Source: JAAFHB01 sp037133495
Lineage (GTDB): Bacteria > Bacteroidota > Bacteroidia > Bacteroidales > Prolixibacteraceae
Assembly: GCA_037133495.1 (NCBI GenBank)
Contig: JBAXOA010000009.1
Coordinates: forward strand, 4,698 to 68,697
Reading direction: 5' to 3'
DNA length: 64,000 nt
Shown: piece after piece, positions 42,738-52,683 of the stretch
Layout: every line of letters starts with the position of its first letter
Position numbering within the stretch: position 1 is the stretch's first letter
Position numbers and translations under genes: made by a program
Notes under the pieces: model-generated
Told to the model about the DNA's origin: nothing
Databases searched by the model: none
What the model saw: only the letters and a program-made list of their open reading frames with translations

Positions 42738-44201
42738 CTAATCTTTTTTATTTTTTAAGGGCCAGTATTCTTTTGCCGGCCATAATTTTGAATCAGAGCG
42801 GGCATTTTTAAGAAAACGTTCCATTTTTGCAATAATTTCGGGATTTTGGGCAGCAATATTTTTGTCTTCATGAATATCTTTACTTAAATCGTATAATTCA
42901 AGTGGCTCTTTGGTCCCAAACCGAACAGCTTTCCAGTTATCCATCCGCACTGCCTGCTTCGTTCCACCTTCATGAAATTCCCAATATAAAAAATCGTGTT
43001 TCTTTTGAATGCCTTTACCTGTCAAAACCGGAACCATTGATATCCCATCGGTTGGCAATAAGTACCTGATTCCGGCCAATTCTGCCGCAGTTGGAAGAAA
43101 ATCCCAAAATGCTGCAGGATAATCAGACAATTGTTTCGGAGGAATTACTCCCGGCCAGTTGGCAATGAAAGGAACGCGGATACCTCCTTCATAAAGCGAC
43201 CTTTTAAACCCCCTTAACGGTCCGGCACTTTGGAAAAAATCAGGTGTTGCTCCCCCTTCAATATGAGGTCCATTATCGGATGTAAAAATTATGAGTGTAT
43301 TTTTTTCTATGCCAAGTTGTTTCAATTTGGCTATAATCTCCCCTACCGAACGATCAAGCCGGCTTACCATGGCCGCAAAGGTTGCTCTGGGTTTTGCCTG
43401 CGAACCATAGCCTCCTTTGCGGTAAAGAGGTCCATTATCTGCACCTGCATACGGAATTTCAGGAAATAATCCTGCAAATTTTTGATATAAGCTGTCGTCC
43501 GGAGCGCTTAATTCAGCATGCGGAATAATATACGGACAGAACAGAAAAAAAGGTTCATCTTTATGATTTTCAATAAATTGAAGCGCCATTTTATGATATT
43601 CATCATGGGCATACTGTGCTTTGCCGCCATTTTTATTTCCTTCAAGGAAAATTTTTTCAGAATTATGCCATAGGTATTCCGGGTAATAATTATGTGCAAG
43701 AGACTGGCTGTTAAAACCAAAAAACTCGTCGAACCCTTGTTTTTCAGGTACACCCTCTGATCCGGGGCCACCAAGTCCCCACTTACCAAACGCTCCTGTT
43801 GCGTAATGAGCCTCCTTAAATAACTCAGCAACTGTAAATACACCTGAAGGGAGTGGCTCCTCTCCCTCTGGCTGCATCGCCTTATTTCCCCGGATGTAGG
43901 TGTGGCCGGTGTGAAACCCTGTCATTAAAGCAGAGCGTGAAGGTGCGCAAACAGTACAGCCGGAGTAGAAATTTGTAAATCGAATTCCGGAAGCCGCTAA
44001 TTGATCAATATTTGGAGTTTTGAACTTGGATTGTCCGTAGCAGCTAAGATCGCCATAGCCAAGATCATCTGCCAGAATAAAAATGACATTGGGCTTTTGA
44101 AAATCCTTCTTTATGATCAGGTTTACCGCACTCACATTTTGGGTCAGCAATAAACCTGAACTAATTCCAAACGAGATCAAACCTGATTTAAAATTGCGCA
44201 T
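42738..44201 (-). CDS. Cys-type arylsulfatase
   Basis: 487 residues with a signal peptide (about 1-25). Landmarks: FILADDLGYGDLSCYG, TVCAPSRSALMTGFHTGH with Cys85 for formylglycine, and the metal-site stretch IIFTSDNGPHIEGG. It belongs to the arylsulfatase A-like S1 group and differs from the sulfatase at 32.6 kb. Located alone, 76 bp after the RelA start, with a 103-bp repeat-like region after it. Substrate unknown. Confidence 0.92.
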   Translation of the reverse strand: MRNFKSGLISFGISSGLLLTQNVSAVNLIIKKDFQKPNVIFILADDLGYGDLSCYGQSKFKTPNIDQLAASGIRFTNFYSGCTVCAPSRSALMTGFHTGHTYIRGNKAMQPEGEEPLPSGVFTVAELFKEAHYATGAFGKWGLGGPGSEGVPEKQGFDEFFGFNSQSLAHNYYPEYLWHNSEKIFLEGNKNGGKAQYAHDEYHKMALQFIENHKDEPFFLFCPYIIPHAELSAPDDSLYQKFAGLFPEIPYAGADNGPLYRKGGYGSQAKPRATFAAMVSRLDRSVGEIIAKLKQLGIEKNTLIIFTSDNGPHIEGGATPDFFQSAGPLRGFKRSLYEGGIRVPFIANWPGVIPPKQLSDYPAAFWDFLPTAAELAGIRYLLPTDGISMVPVLTGKGIQKKHDFLYWEFHEGGTKQAVRMDNWKAVRFGTKEPLELYDLSKDIHEDKNIAAQNPEIIAKMERFLKNARSDSKLWPAKEYWPLKNKKD

Positions 44202-44212
44202 AAGAAGAAGAG

Positions 44213-44288
44213 GAATTAGGAAATAGGAATTATGAATTATGAATTAGGTCCGCCAGCTGGCGGAAGGAATTATCAATTGGGAATTAGA
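44213..44288. repeat. GAATTA-rich repeat with palindrome
   Basis: Several short GAATTA/GGAATTAT words flank the perfect 16-bp palindrome TCCGCCAGCTGGCGGA at 44249-44264. Elements of this kind (short GC palindrome inside AT words) are scattered through Bacteroidota genomes as REP-like sequences; I see a single copy here. Confidence 0.6.
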
Positions 44289-44304
44289 ACTCTAAGAATG
44301 ACGG

Positions 44305-44937
44305 TCATTTTACCAATTCAGCCAGGCCAAAGTATGCAGGTTGGTGAAAATCGGGTGAAGGCGTTTCTATAGCTGACCAACTCACATAATGAGGGGCAAT
44401 AGTGTTATCACCACATTTGTAAAAATTCGCCGAAAACTGACTTCCGGCTTTTAATCCGATCATTTTTAGCGGGATTGCCACTGTTAATGACCAATCAGCC
44501 GGAGTATTTTGATGTGGCAGACTATCAACTGTAAGGGAAGGAAACCGAAGAATCTGAACCATATTTTCCATTTCAAGGCTTTCACGGGCTTTACGATCGG
44601 GACCACAAGCAGATAAACAGATTCCAAGACTGTTAAATTCAAAGTTGCGGTAATTATCGCCTTGTTTGACAAAAAACTCTACGCATGAATCCTGCCAAAC
44701 AGGTTCCTGATCCTGACGACAGATTACCCTGACAAAATCGTTACCTACTGTATAATGGAGCCATAGATATTTATCGCAGTAACCAGTATAAACTTTTACA
44801 TCAGGGAGATGCGAGAAATCTTTCCAATTTAACCGGTCTATAATAAAAATTGTGCCTGAAGCCAATAATTGATCTGCAATGATTTTCGGGTTCTTTGGAA
44901 CCATCCCTTTTAAATAGGGGATCTTTAATTCTGCCAT
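44305..44937 (-). CDS. CBM9-like (carbohydrate-binding family 9-like) protein
   Basis: 210 residues, no signal peptide, so cytosolic unless exported by other means. The pattern matches the CBM9-like proteins of Bacteroidota: VWQDSCVEFFVK, FEFNSLG, WSLTVAIPLKMIGL and HYVSWSAIETPSPDFHQPAYFG. Such proteins bind sugars in secreted enzymes but also occur alone with no known role. It stands between the sulfatase and PAP2 genes with gaps of over 100 bp on both sides. Confidence 0.82.
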   Translation of the reverse strand: MAELKIPYLKGMVPKNPKIIADQLLASGTIFIIDRLNWKDFSHLPDVKVYTGYCDKYLWLHYTVGNDFVRVICRQDQEPVWQDSCVEFFVKQGDNYRNFEFNSLGICLSACGPDRKARESLEMENMVQILRFPSLTVDSLPHQNTPADWSLTVAIPLKMIGLKAGSQFSANFYKCGDNTIAPHYVSWSAIETPSPDFHQPAYFGLAELVK

Positions 44938-45106
44938 AAGCTTTCTTTTTTTGCAAAATAGCAGATTTTACCTTAATAATAGTCAATTTGCAGGGAATAA
45001 ATGTCACACATTCATTCAGGATAAATATTAAGTATATATTTATTTGATTTTCAATATGTTACTCAAACAAAATCTTTGTTAACATTGAATTTGCAGACAT
45101 ACCGGA

Positions 45107-46159
45107 TCAGAAGATAAGCCGATAACTTAAGCCATATCCATTTTGCCCGAAAAACAAAGGGGTTAAAGAAGAGTGATAGCCAGTTAATGTTGATTTTTTG
45201 TGAATTATTTTCTGCCCACGGCTCAAGGCTATTTTTCCACAAGTATAACCGATTGCAATAGCCACCGGATAGTCTCCCATCCAATGAACGCCGTTATTCA
45301 TCATTGCATAACCAAGAATTCCCATCAGAGAGTAACCCACCGGTTTAATAAACTTACTGGAGGGGTAATTACCTGCTAAAATGGTGACTGTTGCCATTAT
45401 TGTAGCGAGATGCCCCGAAGGAAAAGCATCGTAATTGGAAACATCGCCCTGATAAACAGATGGTTTAGTGAAAGGATGCCACGCTCCGCCCGCCTGGGTT
45501 GAATTAAAAGGACTTTGACGACCGGTGATACGCTTTAAAGCCTGGGTTGTAACAGCCAGGGTAAAAAACATTTCGGCCAGTTGTGAGGATGTCTGCCGCG
45601 CCCGGTAATCATTTGAAAAAATGCCATAGCCATAAAAACTGCCTGCTACCAGAATACTAGGCCAGCCTTCGCCAATAAAATAAAATGCCGAGTTAAGGTT
45701 GCGCGGGATATCGAGTACCGGAACAGCAAAGTTCCCGATTTTAAAGGAGATAGCACGGGTAAATTTTCGCTGAGGATCAAGATGAATAAACCTCCCAAAT
45801 TGCTGTGCAGCATCCAATAGCGGTTGGTCGAATGCCACGATAACACCTGTAGCTCCGAGTAATAATCCGAGCTTTGGAAGATTCTTTTTGGCAACGGTAA
45901 TCTTCGCAAACTTTCCAATATCGGAAGGAACATTAGTAATAAATTCGAAAGGACGAGGCTTGTAATAAATGATAGATTCTGAAGGACTAACCGGACCAAT
46001 CTGAGCTTTAATTAACCTCTCTGTATCCTTGTAGGTTTTATAAACCAAAGTGTCCTTGCCTTTGAAATTTTCAACCGCAATTAAATGCTTTGAACTAAAA
46101 TGAATAACAACGAAAATTATCAGCCATCTTAATTTCACGAAATTAAACTTTATTCTCAT
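45107..46159 (-). CDS. PAP2 family membrane-associated phosphatase
   Basis: 350 residues. An N-terminal signal anchor is followed by about 120 residues without motifs, then a PAP2 domain with KRITGRQSPF, AFPSGHLATIMATVTIL and NGVHWMGDYPVAIAIG (all three phosphatase motifs, including both His). Typical substrates are undecaprenyl pyrophosphate, phosphatidylglycerophosphate or phosphatidic acid. Its ATG overlaps the stop of the LtaS-like gene by four bases (ATGA), so the pair is coupled and probably acts on the same lipid. The N-terminal part contains a second hydrophobic segment. Confidence 0.88.
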   Translation of the reverse strand: MRIKFNFVKLRWLIIFVVIHFSSKHLIAVENFKGKDTLVYKTYKDTERLIKAQIGPVSPSESIIYYKPRPFEFITNVPSDIGKFAKITVAKKNLPKLGLLLGATGVIVAFDQPLLDAAQQFGRFIHLDPQRKFTRAISFKIGNFAVPVLDIPRNLNSAFYFIGEGWPSILVAGSFYGYGIFSNDYRARQTSSQLAEMFFTLAVTTQALKRITGRQSPFNSTQAGGAWHPFTKPSVYQGDVSNYDAFPSGHLATIMATVTILAGNYPSSKFIKPVGYSLMGILGYAMMNNGVHWMGDYPVAIAIGYTCGKIALSRGQKIIHKKSTLTGYHSSLTPLFFGQNGYGLSYRLIF

Positions 46160-48141
46160 TTATTATTCCATTTATTCAAGCGTTCTCTATGAACATAACT
46201 AGCAGATTGATAATATGTTACTGCATCATTAAGCGATTCTTCATCTGCTGTCTGTCGTTCAATAGCCCCGCTATGGCGATCAATTTTATAGGATGTAACT
46301 TTTTGTTGGGGACTGAGAATTGTCAACCGGTTATTTTTTATAAAACCTAACCTTTGATAATTGGCAATGAAAGCTCTTTCATCTTCGGGTTTCATTTTCA
46401 GAATATCCTTACCAAAGAATTTACTTTCGTATTTCCAGTTTAACAGACCTAATAATGTTGGTGCCACATCAATCTGACCAGATAATTTGTCGATTTTTTG
46501 TGGAGAAATAATAGCAGGATTATAGATGATCAGCGGAATCTGATATTCCATAAACGGCAGTTCGGTTTGTCCAGCGCTTCCGGCACAGTGATCGGCCATA
46601 ATCACAACAAGTGTGTTTTTAAACCATGGTTTCGCACTTGCTTTGCGGATAAATTCAGCAATTGCAAAATCACAATACTTTACCGCTCCTTCGCGGTTTT
46701 TACCTGATTCGATGTCGATCATCCCTTCCGGGTAGGTGAATGGCCTGTGGTTCGAAGTAGTCATTGCCAGATTAAGAAAAGGTTTTCCCGCGGCGTAAGA
46801 GAGATCGGCTTCTTTGAGTGTTCTATTGAATAAATCCTGATCGCAGACGCCCCAGGCATTTGAAAAAGTCACTTCTTTATCTGACATAACTGCATGGTCA
46901 ACAATATTATATCCATTATTTCCAAAGAAATAATTCATATTATCGAAATAACCATATCCTCCGTAAATAAATTTAAGATCGTAACCGCGTGATTTAAAAA
47001 TTTGTCCCATGGAAAACATGTTTTCGCTGTTTGGACGTTTGATGACACTCTGGCCAGGTTTGGGAGGAGCTGATAGGGCAACGGCTTCGAGTCCCCAGAT
47101 AGTACGCGTTCCTACGGCATAAAAATTAGTAAAAAACAGCGATTTATTTACCAGGGTATCGAGGTTTGGAGTAATTTTTCCCTTTTTACTTCCAAGATAT
47201 TCCATATACTCGCCGCTAAGGCTCTCAACGGTGATAAACAAAACATTGTATTTTTTCTCTTCCCCGTCATTCGAGATCATGCGGGTGATATCAGTCAGCT
47301 CATTGGTTTTGTATTCTGAATTATCAGTCTTGAGAAGATCACGCAAGTGTTTAAAATTCTGATCGTTGTTATTCGATTTATAGAAAGTCCCGTAATCCAG
47401 CTCATTATTTAAAAAGGCAGCAAAAAGAGAATAAATCCCATTTTTTGAAAGTTCATTATTATACCGGTTTGGCGTCTTTTCAGCCCAACTGTAATTGACG
47501 ACAGAGTAAGAAAGAAGCGGCAATATCAATAATGCCAATCCGGTGGTCATTCTGGCCTTAATACTGCTTTTACTCATCATAGAGGCTTCCAGTAATTTCC
47601 TTTTAAGTATCAGGTAAATAATCATCAGATCAGCCAACAGAATGGAGCCTATCAGTAGTGGAATAGGATACGATTCCCAAAGGTTGGTAAGCACTTCGGT
47701 AGTGTAAACCAGGTAATCGACAGCGATAAAATTGTAACGCACACCAAATTCCTCCCAGAAAAAATATTCTGAAACGCCATTGAAAAGGAGGATATAAAAA
47801 GTAACGAAGTAAAAGAAATAGGCCATCCATTTGTAAAAAGGTGAATGTAAAAACCTATCCGATACCATCATAAGAAAAATCACGAACGGAATTATAAAGT
47901 AGGAATAGGCTACTGTATCAAAGAACAATCCGAGCAGGTAGAAATTAAGCAGACTGAAAATTCCGGTATTTACTTCCGTAAATGACATACCAAAAAGAAC
48001 AGTACGACTCAGAAAAGAGATACTCACAAATAAAATGTAAACCAGCAGAATACCGCCAAAACGATTATTAAGTCCTTTTTTAATCATAGACAAATATTTG
48101 AAAACAGGGAATACTGTAAATATATGAAACACCCTCGTCAT
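46156..48141 (-). CDS. LTA synthase family sulfatase-fold transferase
   Basis: Membrane protein of the LTA-synthase/phosphoglycerol-transferase family, 661 residues (643 if ATG 48087 is the start). Five N-terminal helices precede a periplasmic alkaline-phosphatase-fold domain: NVLFITVESLSGEYMEYLG (metal Glu), GTRTIWGLEAV with catalytic Thr, and VIMADHCAGSA. In Gram-negatives, members decorate lipopolysaccharide or glucans with phosphoglycerol or phosphoethanolamine. It is translationally coupled to the PAP2 gene, which would recycle the lipid by-product; this link is inference. Confidence 0.88.
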   Translation of the reverse strand: MTRVFHIFTVFPVFKYLSMIKKGLNNRFGGILLVYILFVSISFLSRTVLFGMSFTEVNTGIFSLLNFYLLGLFFDTVAYSYFIIPFVIFLMMVSDRFLHSPFYKWMAYFFYFVTFYILLFNGVSEYFFWEEFGVRYNFIAVDYLVYTTEVLTNLWESYPIPLLIGSILLADLMIIYLILKRKLLEASMMSKSSIKARMTTGLALLILPLLSYSVVNYSWAEKTPNRYNNELSKNGIYSLFAAFLNNELDYGTFYKSNNNDQNFKHLRDLLKTDNSEYKTNELTDITRMISNDGEEKKYNVLFITVESLSGEYMEYLGSKKGKITPNLDTLVNKSLFFTNFYAVGTRTIWGLEAVALSAPPKPGQSVIKRPNSENMFSMGQIFKSRGYDLKFIYGGYGYFDNMNYFFGNNGYNIVDHAVMSDKEVTFSNAWGVCDQDLFNRTLKEADLSYAAGKPFLNLAMTTSNHRPFTYPEGMIDIESGKNREGAVKYCDFAIAEFIRKASAKPWFKNTLVVIMADHCAGSAGQTELPFMEYQIPLIIYNPAIISPQKIDKLSGQIDVAPTLLGLLNWKYESKFFGKDILKMKPEDERAFIANYQRLGFIKNNRLTILSPQQKVTSYKIDRHSGAIERQTADEESLNDAVTYYQSASYVHRERLNKWNNK

Positions 48142-48313
48142 TTGGGAAAACCATCATTAACAGGTTTCTAAAACACCAGTATTTGATGAACATGCAAATA
48201 TATAACCCTTTCACGATAATGACAAGCCATTTAATTCGAGAAAATCAGCTAATTATTTTTATAGTTCGGTTCATAGATGTATTTTTGCGATTAATTACCG
48301 ATCTGAAATTTCT

Positions 48314-49207
48314 ATGAATCAATCATTTGCAAGAGAAAAGATTTTATTCATCATCAATCCTGTTTCAGGAACCAAGTACAAAGGACATTTACCGGAATTA
48401 ATTAAAAGGCTGATAGACACATCTATTTTTGATGCCGAAGTGATCTTCTCAAAGTATAAGGGGGAGGCGACTGAGATAGTTGTCCGGAAATCAGGTGAAG
48501 GATATCGGTATTTTGTTGCTGTCGGAGGCGATGGAACCGTCAATGAAATCGCAAAAGCGCTGATCAATACCGAGGCGATCCTGGGAATCCTCCCGATAGG
48601 ATCAGGCAACGGGCTTGCGCGACATCTTTGCATTCCCTTGCAACCCGAAAATGCCATTCAGCTCATCAACAAACAGAAGATTCAGACAATCGATTACGGA
48701 ATGATTAATAATGTACCATTTTTTTGTACCTGCGGAGTTGGATTTGATGCTCTGATTGGTGAAAAATTTGCACAAAGCAAGGGAAGAGGACTGTATAACT
48801 ATTTTAAAACTACAGTAATGGAGTTTTACAATTATAAACCGGAGAATTATAAAATCACGATAGATAACCAACCTTCAATACATCGTACTGCTTTCTTAAT
48901 CACAGTTGCTAATGCCTCCCAATATGGGAATAATGCCTACATCGCTCCCGATGCTGATTTATGTGATAATCAGCTCGACATTTGCATCCTCTCTCCTTTC
49001 CGGTTATACCAGGCTCCTGTAATTGGAATAAGGTTATTCCTGAAAAACATCAACAAGAGTCCGCTCATGTATAACCAAAGAGCAAATAAAATACGGTTGG
49101 AAAGAGCATCAGAAGGTGTCATTCATTTTGACGGTGAACCGGTCCGGATGGAAAGAACGTTGGATTTATCAGTGATCAATAAAGGTTTAAATGTCATTAT
49201 CCCATAA
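48314..49207 (+). CDS. Diacylglycerol/sphingolipid kinase family protein
   Basis: YegS/DagK-type lipid kinase, 297 residues. The catalytic motif VAVGGDGTVNEIAKAL and LPIGSGNGLARHL are intact, as is DGEPVRMERTLDLSV at the end. Cytosolic, membrane-associated by function. TATTTTTG at 48280-48287 is a possible -7 box. It is divergent from the LtaS-like gene, which makes diacylglycerol by transferring phosphoglycerol, so it could recycle that product; the pairing is suggestive only. Confidence 0.92.
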   Translation: MNQSFAREKILFIINPVSGTKYKGHLPELIKRLIDTSIFDAEVIFSKYKGEATEIVVRKSGEGYRYFVAVGGDGTVNEIAKALINTEAILGILPIGSGNGLARHLCIPLQPENAIQLINKQKIQTIDYGMINNVPFFCTCGVGFDALIGEKFAQSKGRGLYNYFKTTVMEFYNYKPENYKITIDNQPSIHRTAFLITVANASQYGNNAYIAPDADLCDNQLDICILSPFRLYQAPVIGIRLFLKNINKSPLMYNQRANKIRLERASEGVIHFDGEPVRMERTLDLSVINKGLNVIIP

Positions 49208-49219
49208 AAAATAATTGTG

Positions 49220-51667
49220 CTAATCAAATCTGAGTGAGTCACTTGGATCTGAGTCAATGGTATGCCATAATTGCCTGTAAATCGTAAAAACAGCCACAAC
49301 GAAGACGGCAATAAAAACAATGAGATAGTTCGTAAAACTCAGGGATACATGATAAGCAAACCGGTTAAGCCAATAATAAGAGAGCATGAATGCGATTGGC
49401 AAAGCAATTATCCCGGAGATCGTTATTAATCTAAGCACTTCTTTTGACAACAGCATCACCAGTTCTTTAGTTCCTGCTCCAAGAACTTTACGAATTCCAA
49501 TTTCCTTTGTCCGGTAAATGGTGGTCAATGCCAATAAGGAATATAGTCCCATACACGCAATAAATATGGCAAAGAATGAAAAAACGACCGCAACCTGACC
49601 GGTAGATTTTTCTTCTTTATATAATTCGCTTAAACTTTCATTCAAAGAAAAATGAGAAAATGGAATATTTGGATATGCTTTATCCAAAGATTTTCTTACG
49701 ACATTAATCATTTCATTTCCTACAGGTTTTGTGAACCTGATCGTTGCAAATTTAATATGCTCTGCTGCACCGGGGAATATAATAAGCGGCTGAATTTTTG
49801 TGTGTAATGACTCAAAATTAAAATTTTCAACTACCCCTTTTATAATCAGGCAGTTTGTAGTTGCATCGGGATTGATCCTGTATATTGTTGAGCCTATTGG
49901 ATCCTTCAGGCTAAGGTATTTCACAGCTTCTTCGTTAATAATAACATCAACCGTATCTTTTGATAAATATTTTTGTTTATTAAAATCTCCTTTGGAGAGC
50001 TTCATGCCATAAGTGCTGAAGAATAAAGAATCGGTGGCCATAACATACATCAGCAAATTACTTGACCGGTCATTACCGTTTTGAACACTTTGCATTCCCA
50101 TTACCTGACCGGGAACGGCACTTGAATAACTGACATTTTCAACATCTTTTAATGTCATTAATGTTTTTCGAAAATCGTTTTCATCTCCTTCTAACCCTAT
50201 TATATTTTGAATAACAAAAAGGCGTTCCTTCTGAAATCCGACCCCTTTTTGCTGAACAAACCGAAGCTGACGATATATTGTTGACGTAGAATAGATAATA
50301 ACCAGAGAGAAAACAAATTGAATAATAACCAATAAGCCCCGAAGCCCCTTACCTCCAATACTAAATTGCCTTTGCTGACTTAAGATCGTTGCCGGACTAA
50401 AGCGCACGATATAAAATGCCGGATAAATTCCTGCAATCACTCCGGTGACGAATGTGACACAAAAAATAACCGGCGAGAGTTTAAACAAAAGCAGCTGAAT
50501 ATTCAAAACTGTATTTTTCTCAATCAGGTTGGTATTTGGATAAACCAATTCAACAATAACCAAGGCAAAAAAGAGTGAGATAAAACTGATCGTAACAGAT
50601 TCTGCCAATAATTGCAAGGACAATTCCCGCCTTTGAGATCCCAGAATTTTGCGAATTCCAATTTCCCGCACCCTTCCGGCCAATCGCGCTGTTGATAAAT
50701 TGGCATAATTAATACATGCTATCAGGATAATAAGAATTGATATACCCGCAATAATCAAGAGTGTCTGAATATTTACATTTTGGGAATTTTCATATTTAAG
50801 ATGAGAAAACAAATGAATATCAGCAACTTTCTGAAGCCTAAGAACAAAATACTCATCCTTTTCCTTCATCTGCTTTATCGTTAATCCCATTGTTTTTTCC
50901 AGGTCGGCACCGGCCTCATGTAAAAAACCTTTAAGTAATTTATCTTCCATTGCCGACAAGCCGAGATAAGCAGAGTCAGCCGGCTCAGATAAATCGGTAC
51001 CTTCCTTAAACCGGTAATAAGTATAAAGGTAAAGCGAAGTCCACCCAAGATCGGGTAGAATAACAGATGAAAGCGAGACCAGCGATTTATAACTCAGATG
51101 AGAATTAGCCGGACAATCTTCCACAATTCCGGTTACCGTCCATTTTTTGTCGTTTTCGACTGTCAGTATTTTGCCTAAAGCACCACCTGGAAACAACTGA
51201 TTTGCAACTGATTTCGAGAGGACAATTGAACGTGGCTTGTTAAGACAAGTCGTGGGATCTCCTTCAAGCAATTTAAACCCAAAAATATCGAAGAAAGTAG
51301 AATCGACATACAACAGCGTTCTGCGGTCAATCTGTGTTACAACTGGTGCTATAACCGGAATATCGCGGTCATTTTTAAAGATTCGGCACGCTTGCTCAAT
51401 TTCCGGAACAAAAGGCTTTAAACCAAATGCGAACATTGGTGAGGAGACGGCAACTTTAGATTCCAATCCACCTAATTTTGAATCGAGATAAACCCGGCAT
51501 AAACGGTCTGATTCAGGATGAAAGGAATCAAATTTCGACTGCTCCCAAATGTAAACCATCACCATAATGGCACATGCCATCCCTACTGCAAGACCAAAAA
51601 CATTTATAATAAAATATTCTTTGTTTCGCAGCAGATTTCGAACAGCAGATAAAAGGTAATTTTTCAT
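49220..51667 (-). CDS. FtsX/MacB-type ABC transporter permease
   Basis: 815 residues. Eight transmembrane helices are arranged as 1+3 and 1+3 around two periplasmic MacB-like core domains. N-terminal YLLSAVRNLLRNKEYFIINVFGLAVGMACA, middle ARLAGRVREIGIRKILGSQRRELSLQLLAE and C-terminal YRTKEIGIRKVLGAGTKELVML are typical FtsX coupling motifs. The family exports peptides, lipids or antibiotics, or passes mechanical force. It lies 7 bp after its ATPase gene. Confidence 0.92.
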   Translation of the reverse strand: MKNYLLSAVRNLLRNKEYFIINVFGLAVGMACAIMVMVYIWEQSKFDSFHPESDRLCRVYLDSKLGGLESKVAVSSPMFAFGLKPFVPEIEQACRIFKNDRDIPVIAPVVTQIDRRTLLYVDSTFFDIFGFKLLEGDPTTCLNKPRSIVLSKSVANQLFPGGALGKILTVENDKKWTVTGIVEDCPANSHLSYKSLVSLSSVILPDLGWTSLYLYTYYRFKEGTDLSEPADSAYLGLSAMEDKLLKGFLHEAGADLEKTMGLTIKQMKEKDEYFVLRLQKVADIHLFSHLKYENSQNVNIQTLLIIAGISILIILIACINYANLSTARLAGRVREIGIRKILGSQRRELSLQLLAESVTISFISLFFALVIVELVYPNTNLIEKNTVLNIQLLLFKLSPVIFCVTFVTGVIAGIYPAFYIVRFSPATILSQQRQFSIGGKGLRGLLVIIQFVFSLVIIYSTSTIYRQLRFVQQKGVGFQKERLFVIQNIIGLEGDENDFRKTLMTLKDVENVSYSSAVPGQVMGMQSVQNGNDRSSNLLMYVMATDSLFFSTYGMKLSKGDFNKQKYLSKDTVDVIINEEAVKYLSLKDPIGSTIYRINPDATTNCLIIKGVVENFNFESLHTKIQPLIIFPGAAEHIKFATIRFTKPVGNEMINVVRKSLDKAYPNIPFSHFSLNESLSELYKEEKSTGQVAVVFSFFAIFIACMGLYSLLALTTIYRTKEIGIRKVLGAGTKELVMLLSKEVLRLITISGIIALPIAFMLSYYWLNRFAYHVSLSFTNYLIVFIAVFVVAVFTIYRQLWHTIDSDPSDSLRFD

Positions 51668-51674
51668 GACGAAA

Positions 51675-52367
51675 TTACAAATTGGATGCAGTTCGTGAAT
51701 AACTTTCTGTTACTACATGACCATCGAAGAGGTGAATAATCCTCTGCGAACGCTGAGCCTGCATCAATGAGTGCGTAACCATTATGATAGTAGTTCCTTC
51801 TTCGTTGAGCCTGATCAATAGCTGCATAATATCCTCCCCATGTGCTGAATCAAGATTTCCGGTAGGCTCATCAGCAAGAATTATTCGTGCTTTTGCAATT
51901 ACAGCACGCGCCACTGCAACGCTCTGTTGCTGACCTCCTGAAAGTTCATTCGGGAAATAATCGGCACGATGTTTCAGGTTAAATTTTTCCAATATCTGAT
52001 TAACGCTTTGATTCCGTTCAGCAGGAGTTATCTTTTTGTAGATAAGTGGCAATTCTATATTTTCACGCACTGTGAGGTCATCGATTAAATTAAATCGCTG
52101 AAAAACAAATGCGAAATTGGATTTCCTAAGATCAGTCCGGTTTCTTTCGGAAATATCGGAAACCAAATTCCCATCCAGCAACAATTTTCCTGAACTCGGT
52201 GTATCAATTAAACCAATGATATTTAGCAGAGATGTCTTTCCGCATCCCGAAGGGCCCATAATACTTACGAACTCGCCATCTGCCACAGATAAATTGATAT
52301 TACTAAGTGCCTTAGTCTCAACATCTTTATTACGGAAGACTTTCCCAATATCAATTAATTCTATCAT
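51675..52367 (-). CDS. ABC transporter ATP-binding protein, MacB/LolD type
   Basis: 230 residues, cytosolic. Walker A GPSGCGKTSLLNIIG, signature LSGGQQQSVAVARA and Walker B ARIILADEPTGNLDS are all intact; the signature has Q rather than R after LSGGQQ. It drives the FtsX-type permease encoded 7 bp downstream. The divergent sigma-54 regulator gene suggests control of this transporter. Confidence 0.94.
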   Translation of the reverse strand: MIELIDIGKVFRNKDVETKALSNINLSVADGEFVSIMGPSGCGKTSLLNIIGLIDTPSSGKLLLDGNLVSDISERNRTDLRKSNFAFVFQRFNLIDDLTVRENIELPLIYKKITPAERNQSVNQILEKFNLKHRADYFPNELSGGQQQSVAVARAVIAKARIILADEPTGNLDSAHGEDIMQLLIRLNEEGTTIIMVTHSLMQAQRSQRIIHLFDGHVVTESYSRTASNL

Positions 52368-52448
52368 ATCTGAGTAAAAAAGCAGTTCTAAAATGACCTA
52401 ATCAATGCAACTTTGTTTAAGTCATAAATCGTACCATTCATGCAATAA

Positions 52449-52662
52449 CTTAATTTCGTGCCGTTTACGATACAACAGCAAAAATAAATTGTCCGTATCC
52501 GTACATTTAATGACCGATTTCGTACATTTACTTTTTATATAACAGGATATGCAAATTGTTTCAAAGATGAAATATACCAATCATTATTGTAGATTGCAAG
52601 TTTATAAAAACAGGAATGATTTGCAATCGCAATTTTTCAATGATTGTGGCCTGGTGTTTGTG
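52449..52662. promoter_or_regulatory. Possible sigma-54 promoters and direct repeats between ABC and regulator genes
   Basis: The 316-bp gap 52368-52683 holds no gene. On the plus strand TGGCCTGGTGTTTGTG (52647-52662) resembles the sigma-54 consensus TGGCACGnnnnTTGCW and ends 21 nt before the regulator start. On the minus strand 52449-52463 has a good -24 (GGCACG) but a poor -12. CGTACATTTA occurs twice (52500 and 52521), exactly 21 bp apart, as bound sites for an activator often are. Confidence 0.35.
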
Positions 52663-52683
52663 ATTCAATTTTAAAAAAGTATT

